Source: Cudoniella acicularis | Taxonomy: Eukaryota > Ascomycota > Leotiomycetes > Helotiales > Helotiaceae | Assembly: GCA_013054445.1 (NCBI GenBank) | Contig: JAAMPI010000340.1 | Span: forward strand, 1 to 42,717 | Reading direction: 5' to 3' | DNA: 42,717 nucleotides | Part shown: piece by piece, positions 10,520 through 22,265 of the stretch | Position numbering within the stretch: the stretch's first letter is position 1 | How the letters are laid out: each line of letters begins with the position of its first letter | Notes under the pieces: model-generated | The model's input: the letters and a program-made list of their open reading frames with translations, nothing else | Told to the model about the DNA's origin: nothing | Database searches by the model: none | Position numbers and translations under genes: made by a program

Positions 10520-12117
10520 TTATTCATCAACAGGCGCAAATTTTGACATCCTTCTCAATATTAACCCATACTTCATAAATATAAACGGCACAGGTATTGC
10601 TATTACTGCAACACCGCCTAAAACCGACATGGCTGGCCCAACTCCCATATTATGGAACATTGGCTTTGCGGCGAGAGGAAGACCTGCCGCTAAAACACTT
10701 CTTAGAAACGTGTTTGCAGATACCGCACTAGCGGCGTAAAGTCCATAGGTATCAACGAGGAAATTGATACACTGTTGGAAGATGACGTTGAATCCCGCCC
10801 CTATGAATACCGTGGCAAGCACAGGTGAAATCCAATGTATCTTAGGAGTGGCGGTCCATCCGAACCAGAATAAACCAATTGCGAATAAGAATCCGCCAAT
10901 TGCCATAGGTGCTAGTCGGGCCTCTGGAACAGGCTTTCCGTGTGCTGCATCTGAGATTCGAGCATAGCGAGGTTGGTTTGCGAGGTTGATGAAGACGGCT
11001 GAGAGGACGCCGATGAAGAGTCCGAGGAAAGGGAGAGATCCGACGACGGGGCTCCAACCACGGTCTTCTTCGAAGACGATGGGGAAGACTTCGAGTGTTA
11101 GGTATAGGAGGGCGTAAACGAAAGACGCGTAGAGCGCGATGCTTGTAACCATAGGTTCTGTGAAGAGCATCATTAAGGGCCGAGAGAAATGTTTGGTAAC
11201 AATTGTCTTTGGGGAAACCTTGACCCTTTCGTGGGGATGATATAGTGCTTGATTACCAGTCTCTTTTCGTAGACGGATTGCTTTCTTTTTGAGAAGTACA
11301 GGAGAATACATCTCTGGGAGACAGAATGTACAAAGGACGAGCATGGCAAATACCCAGATGGCTTCGATATATTCTGTCCAACGCCAACCTAGGTTGGGAT
11401 TGACAAGTAGAGCTGAGCCTATGATTGGTCCTAGAGTTGGACCTCCGACAACTGCAACGGCATAGAATGTGACGGCCGTCCCTCGGGCTTTAGGATTCCA
11501 TATATCGCCAAGAGCTGCCGAGACATTGCTTACAGGTGCCGACCCGAAAAGCCCGGCGAAGAACCGGGTTATGAAAACGGATTGAACATTTTGGCTTGTA
11601 GCGGTTCCAATGGAGAAGAGGCCGAGGCAAAACATTGCTGGTAACATCGACCATCGTCTGCCCCAGATTTCTGATATTGGGGCCCAGCATAACGGACCGA
11701 AAGCAAATCCGAGACTATTCAGATAGTTTTAGCTTGGCAGGGGCAAATCTGTAAGATCCAAGAGAGCACTCACATATATAAAGAGATACACAAAACTGCC
11801 ACCTCTGAACTGACGCCAACGTATCCCGCGACTGTAACCTCTGCTGGAGCAATAATGCTTGATCCCAAACTGGCAGCCAAAGCCAACATTCCTAATTGAA
11901 ACGTTATCCAGCTTTTGTATCCGGTACTCCAGTTTCTGGGATTCTCTCGATCATCGTCCCCGTCCCAATCAACAAGGTTGGGATCCCTCCTATTCCCCCT
12001 ATCTTCCGGTTTTGCTGGCGTTCCGCTCTCTTCATCGGTTTTCGGTGTGGGAGAATCCCACTCTTGGTCCTTTTCAGAAAGACTTGTCTGGCTTATAGAG
12101 GATGCTTGATTTGACAT
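10520..12117 (-). CDS. MFS transporter, DHA1 multidrug/polyamine exporter type
   Basis: Two exons, complement(10520-11714, 11715-11773 intron, 11774-12117), encode about 512 aa. The 59-nt intron (GTGAGT..AATAG) falls inside TM2, and joining gives [24 protein letters not shown], the DHA1 motif-A loop. About 100 hydrophilic residues precede TM1, including DPNLVDWDGDDDRENPRNW, the usual W-D-x-D-D-x-x-N-P signature of plasma-membrane drug exporters such as Flu1, Tpo1 and Mfs1. Twelve membrane segments are visible, with a central loop rich in basic residues (KKKAIRLRKETG) and motif-C-like AVVGGPTLGPIIGSALL. Likely role: proton-coupled export of toxic organic compounds or polyamines. The ATG at 12117 was preferred to 12177 because the extra 20 residues are hydrophobic and unlike the family. 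No neighbouring biosynthetic genes suggest a specific substrate. Confidence 0.85.
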
Positions 12118-14176
12118 TATCACAAGTTTTGAAAGCTTTGAAAGGTAGAGAATTTGCAGACTGGTTGAATGCACCAAGCATTACAGTGAAGGAGAGTGAT
12201 GAAGACATTTTGTAGGAATTGACGAGCTTGCGCCTCGGTGCTAGTTCTGCGCCCTCCTCAAGCATATCGGGTTTAACGGTTCGGACGGCAAGCCTAAAAC
12301 ATGACGTTGACCCACGACGAGATCAAAGGTTGAGCTAAGTTCGGGACCGGCCGCTGTTTTTCCGATGCTGACTAGCCGCTTACTGGCTTAAGAGTCAAAA
12401 ATACGAGACTCTATGACTGTGGATATCAAGATTGATAATAACAAGAGGAAAACCCGAAAAAACAAGAAGAGACTCAAGAGCGAAACCCGGTATCGGAAAT
12501 AAATGCTCGGCCTATTCGGGCTTACTAATACTAGTCTTGTGGTTGCAAACTTACGCATCCATTCCAACTGTGACTCAAGAGTTGCGACTTCGGACTCTTT
12601 ACCCCGCTTAAAAGCTCTTCTCCAAAGCCTTATTCGCCTTTGTGAGTTGCAGGTAGCTCACAAGGTTCCAAAGGTCGCTCATATGAGTGCTTTGCCAGCT
12701 GCATAGCATTAGGACTATGAAGGTCTCGAATCTGACAGTCTTCGGAAAATCCCGAGGTCGGAACGCAGATTCCAGCACTCCTAATCTTACCTGAGTATGG
12801 TTAGAAAGCATGACCATGAGGCTCTGCGTTTAGAGTATCCGTTACGCTGCGGCCAGGCCCGCGTTGGACCGTGCGGTGCTAAGCGAACTTGGTCAGAAAA
12901 TTATATTGTCAGATTCTGGATTTGAAGACCTTTGATTCGCTTAAACTTTGCGGTATATTTGAGCACAGAAACGCGGGCCTGGCCGCAGCGCAACGGATAA
13001 GCACGAATGGTCCATGTGTGCCAGATATTTTTTATAGAAACTCAGAGAACAAGCCACAAGCCCTAATCTTTAGACAGTAATACTGAAACGACCGAGACGT
13101 GTGGAGAGGCCTAGACTAAAGGCATAGAGAGGTCCGTTTTGCCACTTAGCACGTGAGACGATCGGTCACATGACCCGGATAATTCCCACCTGTCACTGCT
13201 ACCTGCAGGCCAACTTGGCGCTAGGGAGCTCGTCGACTTGGCGTAAATTCGTGCAAGATCCTCAAATAAATGTCTGAGGAGAGGATAAGACATGAGGGCC
13301 ATCAGAAGCGCTTTCAATGTTCTTGCGATGTGGTTGACGGCTGTCAACAAAAGACGGGACGACATTGAGATGCAACGGCCGGGAAATTGCCCTTTTCTGC
13401 ACACCCTCGAAACTTGACGAATAGCAGAGCTGTGGCTGAAAAACAAGCAAAACTTAACCAAGCAAAAGGCAGCATCTGAAGGTCACACAAAATCCCTCTC
13501 CGAAGGGGTGCATCCACGAGACGCTTTACTCCTTAAAGACGCATTTCAATAGTTAGTCTGGTCACTCGGGAGATAAACCCCGAGTCAACTTCCTTGTTGC
13601 TGCAGCTTCCTGCGCAAAACGGTTGCAAACCTCTCCTTCTCGACCAACCACGGCGGTGAAGGCCCTGTCAATAGCCTCAAAAAAGCACTCAAACCAAGTC
13701 GAACGACAATTAAGCATTGCCAGGGACCGTACGACAGTGTTAAAAATAGGCGCGCGCCGGGTGCCCACGTGATTTGCAGGACATGCTCAGTGGCCTTGGT
13801 CCACCGGCCATCAAGTTCGAGCCCTCGACTGATTCGATTCCCCAAAACCCAGGCTTTCTTCTCTTCCCCTACTCCGTAGGGTTACTCCCCCCTTGTTGTT
13901 TCGACGCTGGCCGTGGCGGATTGCCAGGGCCTGCAATGGAGAGATGGGTTCAGCCCGATTGTCACCGACTCTCTTTGGGGCAGAACCCCCGTTTTGTCCT
14001 CAGACTGCCAAGCGGGGAGCCTTGAGAGTAACTTGTTTTTCAGCTTGTCCTTTCCTGGGAAATGATGTCCAAACCACACGGAGGGACGCATTATTGTGGC
14101 TGCGGATGTCACTTTACCTGCTTCTCAACTTTCCTTCACCTCCATCATTCACACACCTCTATTCCGCATTTTCATC
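12118..14176. other. 2-kb intergenic region containing a MITE
   Basis: No protein gene is supported. The small open frames on both strands lack start context, introns that join, or motifs. The region holds the MFS promoter (left), an inverted-repeat element at 12836-12999, and the pyrimidine-rich leader of the three-module membrane protein gene (14110-14176). Confidence 0.5.
12836..12999. mobile_element. 164-bp MITE-like element with 28-30 bp terminal inverted repeats
   Basis: The left arm at 12836-12865 and the right arm at 12970-12999 are reverse complements over 30 bases with one mismatch (A/G). The arms read tatccgttacgctgcggc followed by caggcccgcgtt. Both ends carry TA, consistent with a TA target-site duplication as left by Tc1/mariner-type elements. 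The 104-bp interior has no coding capacity. This is the architecture of a non-autonomous miniature inverted-repeat transposable element. I do not recognise the family from the arm sequence. The near-perfect arms suggest recent insertion or little decay. Confidence 0.75.
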
Positions 14177-16242
14177 ATGTCCCGCTTTTCATTCTTTCTC
14201 TGTATCCTTCACTTTACATCATCTGTGTTAGCAGCAACAGGCTCGGTTTACGTGACTGATCTGCCTGCATTCTCGAGTCTAGCACCATGCGCAGCCAGTG
14301 CAATTTCATACGTTGTTCAAGGCCTCACCCAGAGCATATGTCCTTCAGGAGTCACTGAGCTTGTGTCTTGTGCTTGTACGCAAGATTCAAACTCAGCCGC
14401 GATCGCCTCAAGTATAACAACTCAAGTCAAAGATGATTGCTCGTCGACAGCTACCGCGGATGTATGAAAACCCCTCTTTTTCCCAAGTTTGCCAAACACT
14501 ATCAGCAAGATCGTTACTTTACTCCCATTCCATAGATATCGATAGGCTAACTCGAGAGATTTAGATTACTTCCGCACTCTCAGTCTTCAGTGGATATTGT
14601 AATCAGGGAACCGCCGTAGCAGCGGCGGCAACAACAACAGGACCCGCAGCAAGCGGTGTTACTCAATTCATCACAGACCTACCAGCTTTCGCATATCTCG
14701 CTCCTTGCGCGCAATCCGGTCTCAGCTATGCCATCCAGAATGCCGCCAAAAATGACTGTCCCACTCAAGCCAGCGGGTTGCAAAGCTGCGCGTGTACAAA
14801 AGACCAGAACTCTCTGGCAGCCAGCGAAAACATTAATAGCGACGTCAGCGAATATTGTGATGGTCCGACTCATACGGCAGATATTTCTTCAGCTCAGGCC
14901 GTTTTCGCTGGGTACTGTGGACTCGCTGGGGGATCGAGCGTCTTCCCATCACCCTCTTACCTGGCAGGAAAAATGACCTACTATATCACGGATCTACAGC
15001 AATATTCAAGCCTCGCTTCTTGTGCGCAGGTATGATACTCGTGCATATTTGAAAAGGTTTTAAATTGCTAATTTGGTTTGCCGTAGGAAGCAGTGAGTTA
15101 TGAAGTGCAGGGTTTGACGAGAGAGCTGTGCGCTTCCGCTCCCATGGCTCTAGTATCTTGCGCTTGTGTACAAGATAGCAATTCTGATTACGTTAATTCT
15201 GGCTTGAAGACAAATGTGCTAGATTATTGTGGGTCTACGGCGAGCGCAGATGTGAGCAGTGGACAGGCTGTATTTGATTACTACTGCAGCGCTGGAAAGG
15301 GTCTCGTCACGCCAGTTGGCGTCACAGCCTCCGGTGAGCAATTTCTCAATTTTAGAAGTCAACACAACTCCGTACTAATGTCAAGATCTAGTAACACCAA
15401 CAGGAGCTGCAGGAACAGCAGCCGGAACAGGGGTAGGAGCAACTGCAACTTCTGGCAGTGGGTTGACGGGCTCGGGAGGCTCTAGCACAGGCAGCATCGC
15501 CACCAAAATCCCTATTACAACCATCGTTGGAGCTGCGGCTGGCCTGGTGGTCGTGCTTGCAATCTCTGGCTGTTTCCTCCGGACGTATCGCCGAAACCGA
15601 ATGCGTAAAGTAGTCCGACAGAACATAGCAGCAGCTCAAGCAAACATGGCGGGACCAGCACCACCGTATCCCGGACCCTTCAACGGAGGACTCCCGATCA
15701 CCGAACCCGCCGTGAGCCCCATGACTCCTTTCTTGAAACCCGCAGCGCCGATGGGCGTGGTAGACAATAGGCCAGTGAGTCCGATGGAGGACAAGACACA
15801 TTCATTTGTTAGTCAAACTCCGGTTGATCCAAGGGCCGAAATGGCAGCACCGCCTCCTCCCAACAGATCAGAGTTACCACCGCAGAACGAAGTCATCATG
15901 GCAAACAGAGCAGAATTACACTCAGCATCGAATTCGAGGGTAGGAACGCCACACATCCCACAGGGAGGCACACCAGTACCAGAATTACCACAAAATAACG
16001 GACAATACCCTCAACCAGGCCAGGCCGTTCCTATGCACGAATTACCGCCTCAAAATGGGGGATACCAACAGCAGCAGCAATGGCAAGGCCAAGGACCGAA
16101 CGGGTATCAACAGCAGTATCAACAGCAGTACCAACAGCCAATCGAAATGCAAGCCAGACCAGCACCGACGCCCGAGATGCCGGGTATGAGCGCGACGGCA
16201 GGACCAGTGTACGAAATGGATGGTCGACCATGGCATAGATAG
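14177..16242 (+). CDS. type-I membrane protein with three six-cysteine (CFEM-like) ectodomain modules
   Basis: Four exons, 14177-14461, 14565-15029, 15087-15333 and 15392-16242, give 615 aa. Introns are 103, 57 and 58 nt and each junction keeps the frame. A signal peptide (MSRFSFFLCILHFTSSVLA) is followed by three homologous modules of about 90 residues, each opening with Y/F-I/V-TDL and containing LAxCA, SYxxQ, a single C, SCAC, D-x-NS, a single C, and VFxxYC. Each module thus has six cysteines in the same order. It resembles the fungal CFEM domain but lacks two of its eight cysteines. A Gly/Thr/Ser stalk leads to one membrane helix (TTIVGAAAGLVVVLAISGCFL), then a basic stop-transfer (RTYRRNRMRK) and a Pro/Gln-rich tail with ELPPQN-type repeats and polyQ. 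It is probably a plasma-membrane cell-surface protein, perhaps a sensor or adhesion/haem-related protein; the ligand is unknown. Confidence 0.82.
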
Positions 16243-18828
16243 TACCGCCTGTGTTATGAGAGAAATATTGGAGCTGTGTTGATTTCGAGTAATGTTTATA
16301 TATTGAATCTGTGCTTGGGATGAGGACCAAATCGTCATCATCGTGGGTTCTCGTACACTGTTTGTACATACGCAAAGTTTCCTGTTGAATAAGTTGCGGG
16401 GATACTCTCGGGTGGGAAGAATGGAGCGGATTTTGAGATGTGATTACAGCGCCGGAGTTCAAAGGGCTGGCATGTCTATTTTCCTACCTATGTTTATACC
16501 TACTACACTAAACTACTAAACGGCTCTTAATAGGGTCAGAACAATGAACGAAAGATTTCGAAAATCGAGAAAACTCGCAATTTCAATTTTGCTTTTCTCA
16601 ACCGCCCTTTTTTCAATCTTGTTTATTCAATTTTGGATTTCGGGGGACAAAATAACTGACTGGCTCTCGACTTTCAACTCCCTAACGTTAGAATTGAGTG
16701 GATGTCTCTCCTAGCGAGGATCTCACCTTATTCATGTCTTGTGGTGTCTCTCTTCGCGCAACTGTCTGAGGCTGTCTCTCCTTATCCAACTTTTAAAAAC
16801 TTCTCCTCAAGCAAGTGCCTCTCACACCTTCCATTACCGTTCTGTTCGAATTACGTATCCTAGTGAAAATTTCGGACTTGGAGTTGAGAATTGGGGTTTC
16901 TTTTCTAGGGGCAGTTTTTTTTTTATTCTGCTTAAAAAAGACGGCGGGATTGGGAGGAATTTCTGGGAATTTTATGTGGAGATTGGTGTTGATGTGGAGA
17001 TACGGGAGGAGAGTTGCTACTTTCTTGCAGTCTTGAGTTGAAATGAAAAAAGGACAAGGGCGGAAGACGTGTGCTGATAATGAGAACGTGTTAGAACTGT
17101 TTGAATCGGATTTCCCCCTTTATTCCTTGATGTGTGAAGCATCTCAAATTCCATATTTCGTATTTATTTAGCCGAATATCTCACAGTAAGAGAGTAACCG
17201 ATACTCGGCGATACTAATTCACAATAATCACTTCCTATTTCATTCTTTCGTCTGGGCAACGTTGTCTATTCACTCATACTATAATTGCTTTTACACTACC
17301 CCTATCTTTCCGAACTCCCATTTAAAAATCATTTAAAGTAATCCTCTGAAATGGCTCAGTTTGCATATTAGTAGCAGATTTCCACAGACTTTTCGGCGCC
17401 CGAACCAGTGGATCCGAGATGCAGGCCGAGCCGCAGTCGAGACTGAAGCCGAGTAAGGGGCTGACATAAAACATACACTTCACGATTGCATGTTTGAGAA
17501 ACAAACTGTGTAAGTGTATTTAGATGGAAGAGGGTTGAATTTTTTATCTGGTTGTGAAAACAGGCCCGCAGATAAATACAAATGCAAGAACGCAAGCAAT
17601 GACACATTCCTCCCCCTAAGCCCCGGCCCTGCACCCCCCCCTTTTTACAACTCCGGACTCCTAAACGGGTTGGTAAAGACAGGGTCAAGTACAAAATTAT
17701 GCCCTCAAACATCCCTGTAAAAGTCTGCCGGTTACTGTCAAATTCGAGACGAGAATGCTCTCACTGTTTTTAAATTAGCATTTACTCCATGAGGAATAGA
17801 AGAGAGAAAGTCCGAGACCCGGGAGAAGTTGAAGGGAGTTGGGACAGCCGGGGAACCTTACAACGACAATGACAGAAGTATTGACTGGCTCAGTAGCAGC
17901 AATTGGCTCCGAGGAAGCAGTCGAGCGCACATTGACGTATCGACCCATTCAACCGAGGGGATGGAAACCAAAGTCACGCCTTTTGGGGCCATGAGTCGCC
18001 GGCCCGTGGCGCTCGCCGGCGTTACGGCGATTGCCGCAGTCGCCGTTGGTGAAGCTATTGGTACCACTAGCACGAACAATAGTGGAACTAGTAATAGCTA
18101 GGAGGATGAAGGTGAATAGGAATTATTGCTCTGATTAGGTAATGAAATAGAAGAAAGTAAAGGAGATCAACTTACTTGCAAGTTGACAGTTGTGGAGGAA
18201 GGAAGGTTATAATTTGGAAGTAAAGAGATAAAACCTGGTGGTGAAAGGATAAAACAGGGGAGAAAACCGATGAAAATGAATTGATGAAAATGAACTACTA
18301 AAATTAAACTTTGAACAAGAGAAGAGAGGTTCCTATAGTAAGTATCCTCCGAAGCCCCTTGTACAAATTCTCGCCCCCTCCCACATCAAACTGTGTTGTT
18401 GTGAGTAAGACCAACTGCGTAAGGCTAATTGGGCAGTTAGAGTATGGCGCAGGCCAATTTATATGAGGGCATCGCAAGAAAGTCTAACCGGGAGGGGCGG
18501 TGCCAAACGGGTCAGTGTCCTAAATTGCCGGCCGCCAGCTCGTGCACGCCGAAAGACCCGCATCCGGGATTTTTAAAAGCCAGCTGGGTTACCCACAAGA
18601 GGATAGCGGCTCACAAATATTGCAGTAAGTGGTTTGTTTTGTTTTAAAAATCGAGCTTTCCATGAAAGAAGCTCCGCTTAAAGATGGGTGGTTTTGCTCT
18701 TGTGATGCATCATCTTCAATGACAACTAACCCTTACGAAAAACTGGACCGAGTTATCGCCAACCTGATTTATTAGACTCTAACAACAATGCCAATGCCAA
18801 CGAATACCAACAAACAAATCCTACAAGA
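16243..18828. other. 2.6-kb intergenic region
   Basis: No gene could be supported on either strand. A GC-rich island at about 17940-18060 is open in several frames, but none has a start, splice sites and plausible ends together. The remainder is A/T-rich. The last part (from about 18650) is the promoter and leader of the PrpF-type gene. Confidence 0.45.
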
Positions 18829-20114
18829 ATGCTCACTCTGCCAAGAATTACTCATGCTATCCGCGCGGGCCGCGTAATACCAACACCAACACTTCCTTCA
18901 CTACTCTGCACCAGATACGCATCCTCATCTTCAACCTCGAACTCCAAGCCCCAAAACCGCCTTGCAGCATCCTATTACCGCGGCGGCACTTCTCGAGCGC
19001 TTATCTTCCACCGCGCCGACCTTCCCTTTGACCCCGAGGCCTGGTCTCCTATATTCCTCGGGGCCCTTGGGTCGCCCGATCCCAACGGACGACAGTTGGA
19101 CGGATTGGGCGGGGGCATCTCCTCCCTTTCGAAGATTTGCGTTGTTGGGCCTTCCACACATCTAGACGCTGATGTGGATTATACGTTTGCGGCCATAGGG
19201 GTCAAGAATAGCGAAGTCGATTACTCGAGTAATTGCGGGAATATGACGAGCGCGATTGGGCCATTTGCTGTCGACAGGGGGCTTTTTGTGGTGGGGGATG
19301 AGGAGGGGGACGTTAAAGTCAGGATACATAACACGAATACGGGAAAGATTATACATGCATCTTTTGGGGTAGTAGGAGGGGAGGCGACTGCGAGTGGTGA
19401 GTTTGCAATTGATGGAGTCGCGGGGACGGGGTCAAAGATACAGCTGGCATTTATGGATCCGGCGTTAGCTATTTCTTGAATCTTCTTCTGAAATGGAGGC
19501 TAATGGGATATAGTGGCTCGAAGACGGGGAAGCTTCTTCCGACTGGCAATGCTGTAGATGTCTTTGATGGGGTGGAGGCAAGCTGTATCGACGCTGGGAA
19601 TCCTTGTGTTTTCGTCCGAGCGGAATCTCTGGGTATTGATGGATCGATTTTGCCGGATGCTGTTGATGCTGATCCTGCTCTACTTGGCAGACTCGAGAAG
19701 ATACGCTGTGCAGCTGCAGTGGCGATGGGCATCAACAAAGCTGGAGAGCCGACTCCTGGCTCTATTCCGAAGATTGCTATGGTCTCACCACCGCAATCTC
19801 ATCAGCTTCTTTCAGGAGAAAGAATTGGCGAAACAGCTATGGACTTAGTTGTAAGGGCTTTATCGGTAGGTCAACCACATCGGGCTGTGCCTATTACGGT
19901 GTCGCTGGCAATTGCTGCTGCCACCAATATTAAGGGATCAACAGTACAGAAATGCGTTTCAAGTGAGCGTGTCGATGAAGATGGAATTACTCTAAGTCAT
20001 CCGACGGGGAAGATGATGGTGGGTGCTGGGTTTGATGAACGTGGGTATTTGACGAATGCCAATGTCTTCAGAACGGCGAGGAGGCTCATGGATGGGTTTG
20101 TATATTGGAAATAA
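18829..20114 (+). CDS. PrpF-family isomerase-like protein (DUF453), probable mitochondrial
   Basis: Two exons, 18829-19463 and 19514-20114, give 411 aa. The 50-nt intron has a weak GTTAGC donor and a TATAG acceptor; joining rebuilds FMDPAGSKTGKLLPTGNAVD, a hallmark segment of the PrpF family. The fold is of the diaminopimelate-epimerase type: paired halves begin at AASYYRGGTSRALIFH and at DAGNPCVFVRAESLG. Other conserved stretches are GSPDPNGRQLDGLGGGISSLSK, VDYSSNCGNMTSAIGPFA and GMVGAGF-like ends. In bacteria PrpF isomerises trans-2-methylaconitate in the 2-methylcitrate cycle for propionate. Fungal members are diverse and the substrate here is not proven. The first 35 residues (MLTLPRITHAIRAGRVIPTP) are basic, lack acids and resemble a mitochondrial targeting peptide. 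Confidence 0.85.
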
Positions 20115-20907
20115 ACAGCGCAGCAAAGAAGCTTCGTCCTGAGACGAGGCGTGAAACGAGAAGAAATTCGGCCAGAGTTTTGCAGAGGACCACCTTCCGG
20201 GATGAGTACTCTGAGTATTTTGGAGAAAAGCTTCGTCAATTTGGGGTTGCTTACTTGTCCTTATGGTTACAGACGGGCATGATTTGAGGATTTAATGCAA
20301 ACCTTGGTAAAAAAAAAAGAGGTTCGTGATCAGAAACGAACGAAGAATATCTCTACTCGAGTGAGTGACTGAGAGTGTCCTTTAAGATTAGTGTTCGGCA
20401 CTTTGACAAATGTCATGAATAGTTCAAATACTGTGAATAATTACAAATTTTTCTAGCAGATTTAGTTTAGAGATATTTCAATGTCTCTCGATTGATTAAT
20501 CTAGTGTTTTAGTCTGAAATACTCCAATCGTGCGTCTAATGCCGCTTTTCGGGCCATTAGCTTGCGAGATGCGAGGCAGCACAGATGGAGCAAGTCAGCC
20601 GAGAGAATGTGGGGTGGTCTGCACTGATTGGAGCGTTCTACTTTCCATTGGGTTAAATGCCCCTCTCGCTCTCGTGGCAGTCCTATAAAACATGCCACGA
20701 CCTAGACATAGACCTAGAAGCCGTGGGGTAGTATCCATCCTTCAAACTAGTTAAAAGACCTTTTAAAATAGTTTCTCCAGCCTACATCCATTATTTCTAG
20801 AACAAATCTTGCAAACTCCTCTCCCAATTTCTTAGCATCTAAGAGTCCTCGATTCCTCGGCTTAACAGTCTCTACTACCGAATCAATAGTTCAGATTTGC
20901 TGCAACC
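20115..20907. other. intergenic region between PrpF-type and transaldolase-type genes
   Basis: No gene is supported. The 3' flank of the PrpF-type gene carries poly(A) near 20310. The promoter and C/T-rich leader of the transaldolase-type gene lie from about 20750. Confidence 0.5.
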
Positions 20908-22265
20908 ATGGCACAAACTCTGCTGCAACTGTTGCAGTCACGCACAATTGTTGACTGCGATACTATGGATGTTGAAGGTGAAATATCTACCTCCGATCCA
21001 GAATGAATAAGCAATTTTAACGTTGAGAATTGGCAGTTCCGAAAACTCTCGGCTCATACGTGGATTGCACCTCGAATCAAGTATTCCACACAATCTCAAT
21101 TTCTCAACCCTTCCGTTCTCTCCCATAGTACTAATTGGCCAGGCCATCGCATACTTTGAACTCCAGAAACCGGAGCATAAAGAGATAATCCAAAAATCTA
21201 TCGATTTTAGTAAGAAGCTTTCGGATAACTACCCGGGCATCCCGCAAAAAGAGCTGGCTGTTGAGTTCGCAGTAAGGCTCCACTTTAGCACCATTGCAAG
21301 CTCAAATGGGGAAAATCAGACCTTAGGTTTTAACATTCCCAGATGGTCTACCTCCAATTAGCAATTGAAAAGCACATCTCTGGGTTTGTTCACGTTCAAA
21401 CGAACCCATATCACTCATACGATACCGACAAAATGGTTTCCGATTCTAAACGTAAGGCTCCTCTTTCAAGTCACCACCTCGTTAGCTCACAAAAAACAGG
21501 CATCCTTCTCCTCTTTAAGGAGCTGGATCCAAAATTTAAGACTCAACGAGTTTGCTTCAAAATCCCAAGCACCTGGGAAGGTCTTCAAGCATGCAAAATC
21601 CTCCAAGCACAAGGAATTACCACTCTTGCAACGACGCTTTTCACTCTCGAGCAAGCCGCGTTAGCTGGCGAAGTGGGGTGCCATTACATTGCTCCTTACG
21701 TCAACGAGTTGAAAGTCCATTTCGAGCCTGGGTATCTCTTCCTCCCTCTTTCTGTTATCCAACTATATGTTGCCAAATTCTAGGTTCTAAGCTGAGGCGA
21801 AAATGTAGTTTCGTAGACCATAATAAAGCGCAATGCCTCTGCCTCCAAGCACAACGCTATTATGAGAAATACGGTTTCAACACGAAGGTTCTGCCCGCTA
21901 GCCTCACATCAACGGATGAGATCATGACATTAGTCGGCGTGAACCACATTACAATTGCGCCAGGGTTACTGAAGGAGCTTGCTGAGAAGCAGACTGAGGG
22001 GTTGAAAGTTACCTCGTTGTTTGACGAACCTGGGTCGGTGGGTGGTTTAGGGGTAGAGGTAGGTGAGAAGATGGAGTTTGGGAGTGATGCTGGGAAGTAT
22101 AAAATTGCATTTACGAGGAGTGGTGGCGGGAATGGCGAGGGAGAGAGGAAGCTGGTGCAGGTGAGTTTGGTGTTTGTAGGGATAGTAAAGGATCCTGCTG
22201 ATTTGGAATAGGCGATTAATATTTTTTGCGATATGCAGACTAAGTTGGAAGATATGATGAATTAG
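20908..22265 (+). CDS. transaldolase-like protein, seven exons
   Basis: Exons 20908-20977, 21037-21080, 21143-21271, 21343-21451, 21500-21731, 21809-22160 and 22212-22265 give 329 aa, the usual transaldolase length. The six introns are 48-77 nt and every join keeps the family sequence: VDCDTMDVE|VPKTLGSYVDCTSNQ|AIAY, KPEHKEIIQKSIDFSKKL, NPYHSYDTDKMV, FK-x-x-P with the Schiff-base lysine (RVCFKIPSTWEG), GCHYIAPYVNELKVHFEPG|FVDHNKAQ, YYEKYGFNTKVLPASL and the C-terminal DMQTKLEDMMN. Transaldolase moves a dihydroxyacetone unit between sugar phosphates in the non-oxidative pentose phosphate pathway. This copy has more introns and sequence changes than a typical housekeeping TAL, so it is probably a divergent paralogue. 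Its start has a good context (caaccATGG). It should be expressed in the cytosol. Confidence 0.86.

Noticed and set aside
12503..13845. Several small open frames on both strands near the MITE
   Set aside because: No motifs, no splice pattern and overlapping frames; they look like chance openings.
16739..17041. 100-aa plus-strand open frame in the 16.2-18.8 kb gap
   Set aside because: Low-complexity sequence with no signal peptide, splice support or motif.
17940..18180. Minus-strand stretch resembling a small secreted-protein gene (FLFTFILLAITSS), with a TTGCAA/GTAAG start context like that of the 23177 gene
   Set aside because: There is no ATG upstream, the codon before the signal-like stretch is TAA, and no acceptor lies in the right place. 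The region is open in several frames because it is GC-rich.
18421..18640. Possible tRNA or structured RNA in a GC-rich part of the gap
   Set aside because: I could not form a cloverleaf with A and B boxes; a tRNAscan-SE run would settle it.
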